NCBI GenBank assembly: GCA_903831255.1 | Contig: CAIKWZ010000010.1 | Coordinates: 1-64,000, forward strand | Direction of reading: 5' to 3' | Length of the DNA: 64,000 nucleotides | Source of the DNA: an uncultured Alphaproteobacteria bacterium | Lineage (GTDB): Bacteria; Pseudomonadota; Alphaproteobacteria; Caulobacterales; Hyphomonadaceae | In this document: piece by piece, positions 1 to 9,208 of the stretch | Numbering within the stretch: the stretch's first letter is position 1 | Layout: each line of letters opens with the position of its first letter | The notes under the pieces: model-generated | What the model saw: the letters and a program-made list of their open reading frames with translations, nothing else | What the model was told of the DNA's origin: nothing | Databases searched by the model: none | Made by a program: the position numbers and the translations under genes

Positions 1-981
1 ATTGTCCTCACCGGTGAGGTCCACTCCCCGCGCGCGCAGATCCGTGGCCAGCTGATCCGCACGCCCGGCGTAGACGAACGACACGTCCGCCCCGCGGATC
101 GAGAGCGAGTCTATGGTGAGGGAGCTCACCATACGCGAGGTCTCAAGGGCCTTGCGGATCCTGATCCACTCTGCAACGCCGGAGAAGGCGACCGTCGCCT
201 CCATCCGGGCCGAGCCTTCTGTGCGGACAATGGAGGATGTCTTCCATACATCTTCGAGCGCTGCGACAGCGCCCGTCTGAGCCTGGGCAGGATCGGCGAA
301 GGGACCCGCCTGCATCAGAAGGGACGGGGCAGCCCCCGCACGCAGCTCGATCAGCCGAACGAGGATCCGGCCGGCCTGAGAGAAGGCCTCTGCGACAACA
401 ACCCGACGGGCGCCGGCGGCGGCGGCCTCCGCCTCGACATCGGCCCACGAAGGGGTTCGATCCCAGGCCTCAACCGACACCACAAAGGGCGTCAGAACCG
501 TGGCGTCTTCCTTCCCGGCCCACGCACGGGCCCACACATCGGGCGACAGGCCGGCGCCGGCGGCAGGAGACACAAGGGCGCGCTCCGCCTGCGTCTCCAC
601 GAACGGCACCTTTCGCTCGTCAAGATAGGCGCGCACGGCCTTCGCGTCGAACCGGACGGACAGAACAGCGATGTAACGGCTCGCCGTCCGCTTCTCGTCG
701 CCCTGCGTGTCGGTGGAGAGATAAAACCGCGCGATCGCCGCCGGATCGACCGGCTGTGTGGCCGCGGCGCGGTCAGCTGGCAGGGTCAGACGCTCGATCA
801 GGCGCCTCGCCGCCGTCAGACGGGCCTCCGCCAGCCCCTGACGCTGAGCTTCAACGGCGCTGGCGGCCGTGACGTCCACGCGAAGATCCCGAACCTCGAA
901 CGGATCGGCCGCAGCGGTTCGTCCGAACAGGACGAAACCGGCGACAAGGAGGGAGAGGACGAATCTGGAAATCTGGCTCAT
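1..981 (-). CDS. DUF2066 domain-containing exported protein, 3' end cut by the window edge
   Basis: The reading frame is open from an ATG at 981 to the left edge of the window with no stop, so the C-terminus lies outside. The N-terminus has a hydrophobic signal-like segment (residues about 5-25, ending in AAA). It is followed by Asp/Ala-rich alpha/beta sequence resembling DUF2066 proteins, which in alphaproteobacteria often sit beside purM. The role of the family is unknown to me; the leader suggests periplasmic location. It is divergent from purM with 86 bases between the two starts. The DUF2066 assignment is by recall of sequence style and context; that this is a real gene is much safer, as coding bias is even throughout. 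Confidence 0.75.
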   Translation of the reverse strand, partial: MSQISRFVLSLLVAGFVLFGRTAAADPFEVRDLRVDVTAASAVEAQRQGLAEARLTAARRLIERLTLPADRAAATQPVDPAAIARFYLSTDTQGDEKRTASRYIAVLSVRFDAKAVRAYLDERKVPFVETQAERALVSPAAGAGLSPDVWARAWAGKEDATVLTPFVVSVEAWDRTPSWADVEAEAAAAGARRVVVAEAFSQAGRILVRLIELRAGAAPSLLMQAGPFADPAQAQTGAVAALEDVWKTSSIVRTEGSARMEATVAFSGVAEWIRIRKALETSRMVSSLTIDSLSIRGADVSFVYAGRADQLATDLRARGVDLTGEDN

Positions 982-1010
982 GGACAGAGGTTAGCAGCGC
1001 CTCCGGGACT

Positions 1011-1029
1011 TGCGAAGAGACGCTTCGCA
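1011..1029. repeat. 7-bp perfect inverted repeat between the DUF2066 gene and purM
   Basis: TGCGAAG and CTTCGCA flank a 5-base loop (AGACG) in the 86-base divergent spacer. It could be an operator or a leader hairpin of purM. No T-run follows, so it is not a classical terminator. Confidence 0.4.
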
Positions 1030-1067
1030 CACTGGATGCAAGCCTCCGCCCATGTTAACCCGCCCTC

Positions 1068-2099
1068 ATGACCTCCGACGATTCCCGCTCTGCGCTGACC
1101 TACCGTGACGCCGGCGTCGATATCGACGCAGGAGATGCTCTGGTCGACGCCATAAAGCCGCTCGCCGCCTCGACGCGCCGCCCCGGGGCGGACGGCGGCC
1201 TCGGCGGCTTCGGAGGCCTGTTCGACCTGCGCGCCGCGGGGTTCAGGGACCCGGTGCTGGTGTCTGGGACAGATGGCGTCGGCACGAAACTCATGCTCGC
1301 TTTCGCAACGGGTCGACACGATACAATCGGCGTCGATCTTGTGGCGATGTGCGTCAACGACGTCCTGGCACAGGGCGCAGAGCCTCTGTTTTTTCTGGAT
1401 TATTTCGCCACCGGAAAACTGGAGACCGGCGTGGCTGCGCGGGTCGTCTCCGGCATCGCCGCGGGCTGCCGCGAAGCGGGATGCACGCTCATTGGGGGAG
1501 AAACTGCGGAAATGCCGGGAATGTACGCGCCCGGTCATTATGATCTTGCGGGGTTTGTTGTGGGAGCCGCGGAACGCTCGGATCTCCTGCCGCGCACCCA
1601 GGACATGGTCCCAGGCGACAGGCTGATTGCGCTTCCCTCTTCGGGTCCGCATTCGAACGGGTACTCGCTCATCCGGCGCATTGTCGAGCGAACGGGGCTG
1701 GCCTGGACGGACCCGGCGCCCTTCGCAACGGATCGCTCTCTGGGCGACGCCCTTCTGGCGCCCACCCGGATTTATGTACGCGCCCTCCTGCCTCTGATCC
1801 GGCAGGGCCGCATCAAGGGTCTCGCTCACATTACAGGGGGCGGTCTCACGGAAAACACGCCGCGCATGTGTCCTGACACCCTCCAGCCGCGGATCGATGC
1901 AACAGCCCTTCGCGCATCTCCGGTGTTTGATTGGCTTCAGTCTGAGGGGCGTGTCGCCGAAGACGAAATGAGGCGGACCTTCAACTGCGGCGTCGGAATG
2001 GTGCTGGCCGTCGCCTCGGGTCAGGAAGACGGCGTAATGGCAGATCTTGAGGCGGCGGGCGAGACGCCCTTCGTCATTGGCGAGCTCGCGCCGGCGTGA
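1068..2099 (+). CDS. purM: Phosphoribosylformylglycinamidine cyclo-ligase (AIR synthetase)
   Basis: This 343-residue protein closes the imidazole ring of FGAM using ATP to give AIR, in cytoplasmic de novo purine synthesis. It begins [17 protein letters not shown], typical of PurM, and carries the GTDGVGTKL segment and the [11 protein letters not shown] motif of the ATP-binding fold. Length matches the family. Its stop overlaps the GTG start of purN (GTGA at 2096-2099), so the two are translationally coupled. The ATG at 1068 is used because the family N-terminus begins just after it. Confidence 0.97.
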   Translation: MTSDDSRSALTYRDAGVDIDAGDALVDAIKPLAASTRRPGADGGLGGFGGLFDLRAAGFRDPVLVSGTDGVGTKLMLAFATGRHDTIGVDLVAMCVNDVLAQGAEPLFFLDYFATGKLETGVAARVVSGIAAGCREAGCTLIGGETAEMPGMYAPGHYDLAGFVVGAAERSDLLPRTQDMVPGDRLIALPSSGPHSNGYSLIRRIVERTGLAWTDPAPFATDRSLGDALLAPTRIYVRALLPLIRQGRIKGLAHITGGGLTENTPRMCPDTLQPRIDATALRASPVFDWLQSEGRVAEDEMRRTFNCGVGMVLAVASGQEDGVMADLEAAGETPFVIGELAPA

Positions 2100-2746
2100 C
2101 GACGCGACGTCGCCTCGCCATCCTCATATCCGGACGCGGCTCCAACATGGAGGCGATCCTGAAGGCGGCGCGCGACCCGCATTTTCCGGCAGAACCTGTC
2201 GTCGTGCTGTCCAATCGACCGGACGCCGGGGGCCTCGAGATCGCGCGGTCGCACGGGGTCGAAGCAATCGGCCTCGATCACCGGCGTCATGGTCGCGACC
2301 GGGAAGCGTTCGAACGGATCATGCACGCCCATCTGCTCGAACAGGGCGCGGAGTTCGTGGCGCTGGCCGGTTTCATGCGCCTGCTGACACCCTGGTTCGT
2401 CAATGAGTGGAGTGGCCGCCTCCTCAACATTCATCCGTCCCTGCTGCCGAGATATCCCGGGCTCGACACCCATGCCCGCGCGCTCGAAGCGGGCGATACG
2501 GCTCACGGGTGCACCGTGCATCAGGTGACCCCGGGGCTGGATGAGGGGCCCGCACTGGGATCTGCGGAGATCGACATTCGCCCGGGAGACACGCCCGACA
2601 CGCTGGCCGCCCGGGTCCTCAAGGGAGAGCACCTGCTCTACCCCCTGTGCATCGCCGCCCTTGCGACCGGGTCAACCGGCCAGGTGCGCCGCTCCGTCCA
2701 GGTGGGCGAAGACGAGATCCGGCTGCTGGCGCCGAAAGAGTGGTGA
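2096..2746 (+). CDS. purN: Phosphoribosylglycinamide formyltransferase
   Basis: This 216-residue enzyme transfers the formyl group of 10-formyl-THF to GAR, the third step of purine synthesis. It opens with the [15 protein letters not shown] phosphate-binding motif. It also has the [16 protein letters not shown] segment containing the catalytic His, and [16 protein letters not shown] with a conserved His and Asp. The start is a GTG overlapping the purM stop. The stop codon lies inside a hairpin shared with the convergent VOC gene. PurM and PurN act two steps apart in the same pathway. Confidence 0.97.
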   Translation: MTTRRRLAILISGRGSNMEAILKAARDPHFPAEPVVVLSNRPDAGGLEIARSHGVEAIGLDHRRHGRDREAFERIMHAHLLEQGAEFVALAGFMRLLTPWFVNEWSGRLLNIHPSLLPRYPGLDTHARALEAGDTAHGCTVHQVTPGLDEGPALGSAEIDIRPGDTPDTLAARVLKGEHLLYPLCIAALATGSTGQVRRSVQVGEDEIRLLAPKEW

Positions 2747-2763
2747 CCCCGACCTGGGGTCAC
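2743..2763. terminator. Hairpin shared by the convergent purN and VOC gene ends
   Basis: GTGACCCC and GGGGTCAC form a perfect 8-bp stem around a 5-base loop. The hairpin contains the purN stop (2744-2746) on one strand and the VOC-gene stop (2760-2762) on the other. There is no T-run on either side, so intrinsic termination would be weak; it may instead act as an RNA end stabiliser. Confidence 0.45.
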
Positions 2764-3332
2764 GCCTGGGTCACACCCCGTGATCCGGGACCCGAACGCC
2801 CTTCGTGAAGCCAGGCGGCATGTCGGGGTGCCTTGCGCGTACGCGCCCATTCCTCAAGCATCTCCGGCGCTACGCGCCTGAGCTCGGCCAGCTCGGAGGA
2901 TGTGGCGGTATCGCAGGTGAGCTCAAGACGGTGACCGTCAGGGTCGAAGAAATAGATCGACTGGAAGATGCCGTGATCGACCGGTCCGATCACATCGAGA
3001 CCGAAAGACAGAACCCGCGTGCGGGCCGCCTCCAGGACCTCTAGCGAGCCGACGCGAAAGGCGATGTGCTGAACCCAGGCGGGCGTATTCTCGTCGCGTC
3101 CCATCTCGGTTTGTGTGGGCAGCTCAAAGAAGGCGAGGACATTTCCTCCACCCGCGTCCAGGAAGACGTGCATGTAGGGGTGTTCCTCTCCGGTCGAGGG
3201 AACCCGGTCTTCTGAAATCGCAAGTTCGAACGCCATCCCGAGGACACGCGAATAGAACTCCACCGTTCGGGCCGCATCTCGGCACCGGTAGGCGACATGA
3301 TGGACCCCCATCAACGGGACCGGATCGCTCAT
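2760..3332 (-). CDS. VOC-family (glyoxalase/dioxygenase fold) protein next to hppD
   Basis: A 190-residue single VOC module. It has the [10 protein letters not shown] strand with a candidate metal His, QHIAFRV with a second, and HRLELTC with a candidate Glu near residue 135, the spacing of glyoxalase/extradiol-type metal sites. It overlaps the end of hppD by ATGA (3329-3332), so it is co-transcribed and coupled with it. A role in tyrosine or homogentisate breakdown, or in detoxifying an intermediate, is inference from that position. The sequence alone does not identify the substrate. Confidence 0.85.
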   Translation of the reverse strand: MSDPVPLMGVHHVAYRCRDAARTVEFYSRVLGMAFELAISEDRVPSTGEEHPYMHVFLDAGGGNVLAFFELPTQTEMGRDENTPAWVQHIAFRVGSLEVLEAARTRVLSFGLDVIGPVDHGIFQSIYFFDPDGHRLELTCDTATSSELAELRRVAPEMLEEWARTRKAPRHAAWLHEGRSGPGSRGVTQA

Positions 3333-4414
3333 GCATCGTCTCCCGAGGTCAGAACGCCGCGCCGGATCTGATCGCGCTCCATGCTCTCGAAGAGCGCTTT
3401 GAAATTGCCTTCGCCGAAACCCTCATCGCCCTTTCGCTGGATGAATTCAAAGAACATCGGACCAATCTGCGGCTGCGCGAAGATCTGCAGCAGAAGGCGA
3501 GAGCCCTCTGGCCCTGTCGAGCCGTCTAGAAGAATGCCGCGGCGGGCGAGCTCGCCGGACGTCTCTCCATGTCCGGGGAGACGCTCTTCGAGCATGTCAT
3601 AATAAGTCTCGGGGGGAGGATCGAGAAACGGCGCGCCATACGCCTTGAGCCGGTCCCAGCAGGCTGGGAGATCATCGCAGATGAACGCCACATGCTGGAT
3701 GCCCTCGCCATTGAAGCGTCGAAGGAACTCGTCGATCTGCCCGCGCCCGCCCTTGCCCTCCTCATTGAGCGGGATCCGGATCTGCCCGTCAGGGGCTGCA
3801 AGCGCCATGGAGGTGAGCCCGGTATACTCGCCGCGAATATCGAAGAAACGCATTTCCCGGAAGTTGAACAGGCGCTGGTAGAAACCGGCCCAGTACGCCA
3901 TGCGTCCTGAGTAGACATTGTGCGTGAGGTGATCGATCCGCAGCAAGCCGGCGCCCTTCGGGTGACGATCGACGCCGGGGAGATAGTCAAAATCGATGTC
4001 ATAGATGGACAGCTGATCGCCATAGCGATCGATCAGATAAAGAATCGATCCTCCTATGCCGCGCACAGCCGGAAGACGCAGCTCCATCGGACCGGTGCTC
4101 ACTTCGACGGGCTCCGCGCCGTTCTCGAGGAGATGCCGGTAGGCCCGCCCGGCATCCTTCACGCGAAACCCCATCCCGCAGGCGCTGGGTCCGTGCTCCC
4201 GGGAGAAGTACCAGGCGGGCGATCTCGGCTCGTAATTGGTGAACAGATTGATCCCGCCCTGACGCCAGAGCTCCACATCCTTGGATCTGTGCCGGGCGAT
4301 CCGTTCAAATCCGAGGCTTGAGAAGGCAGCCTCGAGAAGGCCCTTCTCGGGCGCCGAGAACTCGATGAACTCGAACCCGTCGAGGCCCGCCGGATTATGG
4401 GACATGTCGAGCAT
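3329..4414 (-). CDS. hppD: 4-hydroxyphenylpyruvate dioxygenase
   Basis: This 361-residue Fe(II) enzyme converts 4-hydroxyphenylpyruvate to homogentisate in tyrosine degradation. It has two VOC halves. The predicted iron ligands are in the C-terminal half: His162 (RIDHLTHNV), His241 (IQHVAF) and Glu323 (FFEFIQRKG). The closing [18 protein letters not shown] is diagnostic of the family. A strong ribosome site (GGAGGG) precedes the ATG. The gene is divergent from a MarR regulator whose likely operators lie between them, and overlaps the downstream VOC gene. Confidence 0.97.
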   Translation of the reverse strand: MLDMSHNPAGLDGFEFIEFSAPEKGLLEAAFSSLGFERIARHRSKDVELWRQGGINLFTNYEPRSPAWYFSREHGPSACGMGFRVKDAGRAYRHLLENGAEPVEVSTGPMELRLPAVRGIGGSILYLIDRYGDQLSIYDIDFDYLPGVDRHPKGAGLLRIDHLTHNVYSGRMAYWAGFYQRLFNFREMRFFDIRGEYTGLTSMALAAPDGQIRIPLNEEGKGGRGQIDEFLRRFNGEGIQHVAFICDDLPACWDRLKAYGAPFLDPPPETYYDMLEERLPGHGETSGELARRGILLDGSTGPEGSRLLLQIFAQPQIGPMFFEFIQRKGDEGFGEGNFKALFESMERDQIRRGVLTSGDDA

Positions 4415-4463
4415 GGAAACCCTCCACAGGAAGAGATTCGACAGCGCGGGACGCGCTTACTGG

Positions 4464-4492
4464 TTGTTATCACAATCAGTTGTAAATACAAC
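4464..4492. promoter_or_regulatory. Two operator-like inverted repeats between hppD and the MarR gene
   Basis: Two inverted repeats stand side by side in the 109-base divergent spacer: TTGT-TATC-ACAA at 4464-4475, and GTTGTA-AA-TACAAC (6-bp arms, 2-base centre) at 4479-4492. The AT-rich TTGT/ACAA half-sites resemble MarR-family operators, and this is the only AT-rich patch in the area. Binding by the adjacent MarR protein is inferred. Confidence 0.65.
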
Positions 4493-4523
4493 AATTCTGA
4501 TCTGACGCGCGGAGCGCCGGCCC

Positions 4524-4964
4524 ATGCCTGAAGCCCTGGTTCTCGAGAATGCATGGACCTACAAGATCGCCGTTCTCGCCGATCTCATCTCGCGACGGAT
4601 CACACGCACCCTGCAGGATGTGTCGACCCTCAATCTCAGCCAGTGGCGCGTCCTCGCCGCCATCGCCGACCGTCCGGGCCGCACCGCGAGCGAAGTGGTC
4701 GCGGTCACGCCGATGGACAAGGGGCTGGTGAGCCGGGCCGCCGCCTCCCTCGTCGCCGACGGGCTGATCGAGCGTCGCGCCTCGTCCGCCGACGGACGCC
4801 TCAGCCACCTTCACCTCACCCCTTTGGGACAGGCGACTTACGACGAAATTCTCGCAGCGCTCGATCAGAACGGATCAACCGGCCGCGGACGCCTGTCCGC
4901 CGCCAGGGAGAAAGCCCTCCTCTCGGACCTGAGCGCCCTGATTGAAGCCTACGGACCCCGCTGA
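4524..4964 (+). CDS. MarR-family transcriptional regulator, probable regulator of the hppD operon
   Basis: A 146-residue protein with a typical MarR core: a helix containing LNLSQWRVLAAIADRPG, a recognition region TPMDKGLVSRAAASLVADGLIERR, and a wing SSADGRLSHLHLTPLG. MarR proteins bind as dimers to short palindromes and are usually released by an aromatic ligand. Divergent placement from hppD with palindromes in between suggests control of tyrosine catabolism, with a pathway intermediate as the likely effector. That assignment is inference from context. Confidence 0.93.
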   Translation: MPEALVLENAWTYKIAVLADLISRRITRTLQDVSTLNLSQWRVLAAIADRPGRTASEVVAVTPMDKGLVSRAAASLVADGLIERRASSADGRLSHLHLTPLGQATYDEILAALDQNGSTGRGRLSAAREKALLSDLSALIEAYGPR

Positions 4965-5035
4965 CGCCCAGGGTCAGGCGGCGAGGCCCCTTCCAGCACA
5001 GCAGGCGCGAATTCGAACGAACCCGCAAACGACAA

Positions 5036-5061
5036 GCGCCGGCCCCGCGAGGGACCGGCGC
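5036..5061 (-). terminator. Terminator hairpin downstream of the TonB-dependent receptor gene
   Basis: GCGCCGGTCCC and GGGGCCGGCGC (minus strand) form an 11-bp stem with one mismatch and a 4-base loop. A T-rich stretch follows in the minus-strand direction (TTGTCGTTT). It lies 39 bases after the stop of the receptor gene. Confidence 0.7.
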
Positions 5062-5099
5062 AAGCCATAATCAACGGCGCAACGCCGTGATGTGCAGGA

Positions 5100-7838
5100 T
5101 CAGAAGTGGATCTGAAGCTCAACGCCCCAGGTCCGCGGAAGGGTCCGCGTATAGTTCTGATAATAGTAACCCACCACGTTGCTCGCCCCCACAGGAAGCG
5201 TGGGATTGTAGCAGACATCCGATGCGGTCGCGCACTGCGGGTTCGGCAACGTGTTCGTCCGCGGGTTGGCGCGGAAGGACTGGCTTGCCGAGTCGTAACC
5301 GTCGCCGTCGAACACGTTACGGACAAAACCGATGACGGTGAACGCGCCCTCGGCATCATTCCAGATCAGGCGGGCGTCGGTCTGGTCGAACGCCGGCGTG
5401 ATATCGCCCAGATTCTTGAACACGCTCGAAGTAAAGCTGTCCCGCCAGTAATAGCTCACCGACGGCGTCAGAGACGACCCGTCCTCGAAGTTGAAGTTAT
5501 AGGATGCGTTGAACGCAACCTTGTTTTCGGGAGACTGGGGAAGAACGTTGCCTTCGAGAGACTGCAACGGGTTCACATACGTCGGATCCGTCGTCGGCAC
5601 GGTCGTGGGAACATCCGGGTTCGAGTAGATGCCGCTCTTGACGATCTCGGGCTTCAGATAAGCGTAGGTGAAGCGTAAGGTCAGATCGTCAATCGGACGC
5701 CAGACAGACTCGAGCTCGAACCCGGTTGTCTGAACTTCCGGAACGTTGCGCAGGCTGCTGATGCGTGTTTCGCCTGAGGTGCCGGGGTTAATCACCTCGG
5801 TCAGAGGCACCTGGATGTCGGTGTAGGCGTAAAGGAACGCCGCCGTATTGACGGTGAGATCCCACTGCCGGAACTCCTGCTTCCAGCCGAATTCGTAGGA
5901 ATCCACAAATTCAGGGTCTGTTCTCGGGAAGGGCGACATGCTGGTCGCATTGAACGCCCCGGTCTTGTAGCCGCGGCTGTACTTTGCATAGGTCAGCGTG
6001 TCGGACGAGGGAGACCACTCGAGCCCGGCTGTCCCCGTCGTCGCCTGCCACTCTTCGGCCAGCTGGCGGGAAGATACGCCCGTAACTGGCTTGAAAGTGA
6101 TACCCGTCTTGTTGGCGGCCGTCGCGGAGATAACGCCAGGCTGAGGCGCTGTTGTGATCGCCAGGCCGCCATTCCAGGAGGCCTGCGTGATGTTCGCGAA
6201 GGGAACGCCGCAGATCAGAAGACAGTTGAGCTCAGCTTCCTCGACGATGTTTTTGTTATCGATCGAATAGCGCAGCCCCAGGGTGGCCTTGAGCTGATCG
6301 TTCAGCTGCCAGTCAAGCTGACCGAAAATACCATACGCATTGTTCAGGCCGCGGTTGTCCGTGTAGGTCAGCAGGCGATCTGCGTTCGCGATGTTGCCCC
6401 CCGTCACGGTGAACGGAGCAAAACTGCTCACCGGCATAGCTGAGGCCGCCAGAGGCTCGTTCAGCAGGTGAGTGCGGATCGGCTGACGGAAATTCTCCTG
6501 ATAGGCGTAGAGGCCGGCGATCCACTGCAGCGGGCCGCTGCCGGTGGAGATGAAGTTGAGCTCGTTGGAGAAGAAGGCCCGGTTCTCGTTATAATCAAGG
6601 GTCTGATCCGGGTAGATCGTCCGGACCGAGGTTCCGGTGTTGGACGGCTGGCCTGCGGAGGTCGCCTTATACGTGATGGACTTGACCGGGGTTCCGTCCT
6701 GATCGCCCGTCAGATGATAGCGATAGAAGATATAGCCGCCGACATACTTGATGTCGAAGCCGGGCGCTTCATAGACCATCTCCAGCGCAAAATCGTCGTA
6801 GTTGTCGAGGTCGGCGATACGCGGATAGGAATCGTTGAGGTCGGTGTTTCCCACCACCAGACGCGGATTGGTGGAGAGCGACCCGGACTGAGTATAGCTG
6901 ATCACTGAAGAGTTCGGCGTGCAGCCGAGACCGTTCTGCAGCGCGGTGGTGCAGTAAGCCCAGGTGGGCTGGGGAAGCACGCCGCCGGCGTTGAAGTTCC
7001 GGTTATAGGGGGCGTTCGATCCGCCGCCGGTCCGACCGCCGGGCGAGCCAGCCTGCGTATAGCGACCGGACGTGTACTTGGTCCACCAGCTGAAATTCTC
7101 GCCGATGTCGCCCTCGAACTGAACTTCGGCATTCCAGTTGTTGACGTTGTAGCCCTCGGTGTCGTTCGTTCCGTGGTTGTAATAAACGCCTTCGTCACGA
7201 ACTTCCTTGTGCGCCACGACGCGGCCGCGCAGCCAGTCTTCAATCAGCGTTCCCGACATCGAGAACCCGACTTCCTTCTGGTCGAAATTGCCGAAACCGA
7301 CCTTGAACTCGCCCTTGAAATCCTCGGTCGGACGCTTCGAGACGATGTTCAGGGCGCCGCCGACAGAGTTGCGGCCATAGAGGGTGCCCTGAGGTCCGCG
7401 AAGAACCTCGATCCGGTCGATGAACAGATTATCCCGCCCCGCGATGGAGGCGAAGGACTGATAGACGCCGTCCGTATAGTTGGCGACGCCCGGCTCGGCG
7501 CCGAAATTGTTGGTCACGCGACCGACCCCGCGAAGCGTCACGCGCTCGTTGGCGGCCGTATAGGAGAGACCCGGAGTGAAGTTCGTCAGATCGGTGATGG
7601 TGTTGATGCCCAGCTCGTCGCGCATCTCGGACGTGACGGCGGTCACGGCGACCGCGACATCCTGAACCGTCTCTTCACGCTTGTTGGCCGTGACCACGAC
7701 CACATCGCCCTTGCTCTTGTCCGCCGCCGCCTTGGCCTCGGCCGTCTGCTCGGCGGGCGCCGGGGTCTGAGCCATGACGGGCATGGCCAATCCTAAAGCC
7801 GCCAGACTCACAAGCGACAAACGTTTTCCAAAAGTCAT
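5100..7838 (-). CDS. TonB-dependent outer-membrane receptor
   Basis: A 912-residue receptor that imports a ligand across the outer membrane using TonB energy. An N-terminal signal (residues 1-22, ending AMPVMAQ) is followed by an Ala/Glu-rich linker and a TonB-box-like VVVVTANKREE. The plug carries VTLRGVGRV and IEVLRGPQGTLYGRNSVGGALNIVSK. The C-terminus ends in Phe (ELQIHF), as usual for beta-barrels. The ATG at 7838 has a good ribosome site (GGAGAGG); an in-frame start 28 codons upstream would spoil the signal peptide. The style resembles the large family of sphingomonad/caulobacter-type receptors. The ligand cannot be read from sequence, and no linked transport or catabolic genes help. Confidence 0.95.
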   Translation of the reverse strand: MTFGKRLSLVSLAALGLAMPVMAQTPAPAEQTAEAKAAADKSKGDVVVVTANKREETVQDVAVAVTAVTSEMRDELGINTITDLTNFTPGLSYTAANERVTLRGVGRVTNNFGAEPGVANYTDGVYQSFASIAGRDNLFIDRIEVLRGPQGTLYGRNSVGGALNIVSKRPTEDFKGEFKVGFGNFDQKEVGFSMSGTLIEDWLRGRVVAHKEVRDEGVYYNHGTNDTEGYNVNNWNAEVQFEGDIGENFSWWTKYTSGRYTQAGSPGGRTGGGSNAPYNRNFNAGGVLPQPTWAYCTTALQNGLGCTPNSSVISYTQSGSLSTNPRLVVGNTDLNDSYPRIADLDNYDDFALEMVYEAPGFDIKYVGGYIFYRYHLTGDQDGTPVKSITYKATSAGQPSNTGTSVRTIYPDQTLDYNENRAFFSNELNFISTGSGPLQWIAGLYAYQENFRQPIRTHLLNEPLAASAMPVSSFAPFTVTGGNIANADRLLTYTDNRGLNNAYGIFGQLDWQLNDQLKATLGLRYSIDNKNIVEEAELNCLLICGVPFANITQASWNGGLAITTAPQPGVISATAANKTGITFKPVTGVSSRQLAEEWQATTGTAGLEWSPSSDTLTYAKYSRGYKTGAFNATSMSPFPRTDPEFVDSYEFGWKQEFRQWDLTVNTAAFLYAYTDIQVPLTEVINPGTSGETRISSLRNVPEVQTTGFELESVWRPIDDLTLRFTYAYLKPEIVKSGIYSNPDVPTTVPTTDPTYVNPLQSLEGNVLPQSPENKVAFNASYNFNFEDGSSLTPSVSYYWRDSFTSSVFKNLGDITPAFDQTDARLIWNDAEGAFTVIGFVRNVFDGDGYDSASQSFRANPRTNTLPNPQCATASDVCYNPTLPVGASNVVGYYYQNYTRTLPRTWGVELQIHF

Positions 7839-8095
7839 TCTAGCCTCTCCTCTAAGCCTCGGCGCCGTGAAGAGAGCCCCCCTGATCCCAGGAGAGCGCC
7901 CCCGATAACGCTCTGATACCATTTGTAACAGATTGAAAGTGACAGGGCGTTGCCGCCCAGGTCAAGTCAAAGCTCAGGTGAACGAAGCTCTTCGCGTATC
8001 CGTGATGATGAACCGCCGCAGTCATCAGCGAAGACGTGTTGACGCTTCAGGGCTCGTCCATCGTAGACTGGGGGCCCGCAGTCAGAGGGTGAACC

Positions 8096-8644
8096 ATGCT
8101 GTCGAAGAACCGAATGCATCTCCTGAGCTTTGTCAGCCTCATCGGTCTCGCAGTGATCGCAGCGGCCTCCGCCTCCGCCCAGCGCATGGGCACTCCCAGC
8201 TCAGTCACCGGGGGCGGCAACACCGTTCTTCCCTCCCTGGAGCGAACCAATCCGCAGATGTTCTACCAGGAGGCGGTGAAAGCTCTTCAGGCCAAGGATT
8301 TCCGTGGCGCGGCTGCGGCGCTGAAGGAGGCGATGAAGGAAGACCCCCGAAACCCGACATTCAACTATTTGATGGGACTGAGCCAGATCGGCCTCAATGA
8401 CCTCGACGTCGCCCGCAGGCATCTGAGGATCGCAGCGAGCGGCCGGAACGCCGCCCCGGAGCCCAAGGGGCGGCTCGGATGGGTGGAAACGCGCCTGGGC
8501 GATGCTAAAGCCGCCTCGCGACAGCGCGAAGATCTCGTAAAAATGCAGGCAGCCTGCTCGGGAAGCTGCCCGGAAGCCGCCGCCATATCCGAAGCGATCG
8601 CCATCATCGACAGCGCGCGGCCGGCCGAGGGGTCAGGCGGATGA
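8096..8644 (+). CDS. Exported TPR-repeat protein of unknown role
   Basis: A 182-residue protein with an N-terminal signal peptide (hydrophobic residues about 8-26, ending ASASAQ). TPR-like helices follow at about residues 56-110 (FYQEAVKALQAKDFRGAAAALKEAMKEDPRNPTFNYLMGLSQIGLNDLDVARRHL, read in parts). A C-terminal helix contains two Cys in CSGSC. It probably acts as a periplasmic binding or scaffold protein; no specific function can be assigned. It is divergent from the TonB-receptor gene, and its stop lies in a hairpin shared with ndk. Confidence 0.8.
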   Translation: MLSKNRMHLLSFVSLIGLAVIAAASASAQRMGTPSSVTGGGNTVLPSLERTNPQMFYQEAVKALQAKDFRGAAAALKEAMKEDPRNPTFNYLMGLSQIGLNDLDVARRHLRIAASGRNAAPEPKGRLGWVETRLGDAKAASRQREDLVKMQAACSGSCPEAAAISEAIAIIDSARPAEGSGG

Positions 8645-8655
8645 CCGCCCGACCC
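8630..8655. terminator. Hairpin between the convergent TPR gene and ndk
   Basis: GGGTC-A-GGCGG and CCGCC-C-GACCC pair around ATGA, giving 10 pairs and one mismatch. The loop contains the TPR-gene stop codon. It is symmetrical for both strands but lacks a clear T-run. Confidence 0.5.
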
Positions 8656-8665
8656 TGAAAAGCGT

Positions 8666-9088
8666 TCAGCCGACGATTTCGTCGAGGCGGAAGAAGAAGG
8701 CGATCTCGCGCTCGGCGCTCGCCTCGCTGTCCGATCCGTGAACGGAGTTTTCGCCGATCGATCGCGCATAAAGTTTGCGCACGGTGCCGTCAGCGGCCTT
8801 GGCGGGATCCGTAGCGCCCATAACCTCACGATGATGGGCGACAGCGTTCTCGCCTTCCAGCACCTGAAGGACGACGGGACCGGAGGTCATGAAATCCACC
8901 AGCTCCCCGAAGAATCCGCGCGCCTTGTGTTCGGCGTAAAAGCCTTCGGCCTGGGCTCGGGTCAGGCGCACGCGCTTCTGCGCGACGATACGCAGCCCCG
9001 CCGCTTCAAAGACAGCGTTGACCGCTCCCGTGAGATTGCGCGCCGTCGCATCCGGCTTGATGATGGAGAAAGTGCGCTGCAGGGCCAT
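8666..9088 (-). CDS. ndk: Nucleoside diphosphate kinase
   Basis: This 140-residue enzyme moves the gamma phosphate of ATP to NDPs through a phospho-His and balances NTP pools. It starts [18 protein letters not shown] and contains [26 protein letters not shown]. The active-site His is in the family hallmark SVHGSDS near residue 118. The length is normal. AAGGA precedes the ATG at 9088. It lies downstream of holC on the same strand. Confidence 0.98.
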   Translation of the reverse strand: MALQRTFSIIKPDATARNLTGAVNAVFEAAGLRIVAQKRVRLTRAQAEGFYAEHKARGFFGELVDFMTSGPVVLQVLEGENAVAHHREVMGATDPAKAADGTVRKLYARSIGENSVHGSDSEASAEREIAFFFRLDEIVG

Positions 9089-9208
9089 GAGTAATCCTTG
9101 ATTGACAGGTTCGGGGAGTGAGATCGAAGTTCGGCAGCCCTATAGCCGGTGGGACCGCTCTCCTCAACAGCCGATTGAGAGGCCGCACCGTCAGTCCGCA
9201 AGACGCGG

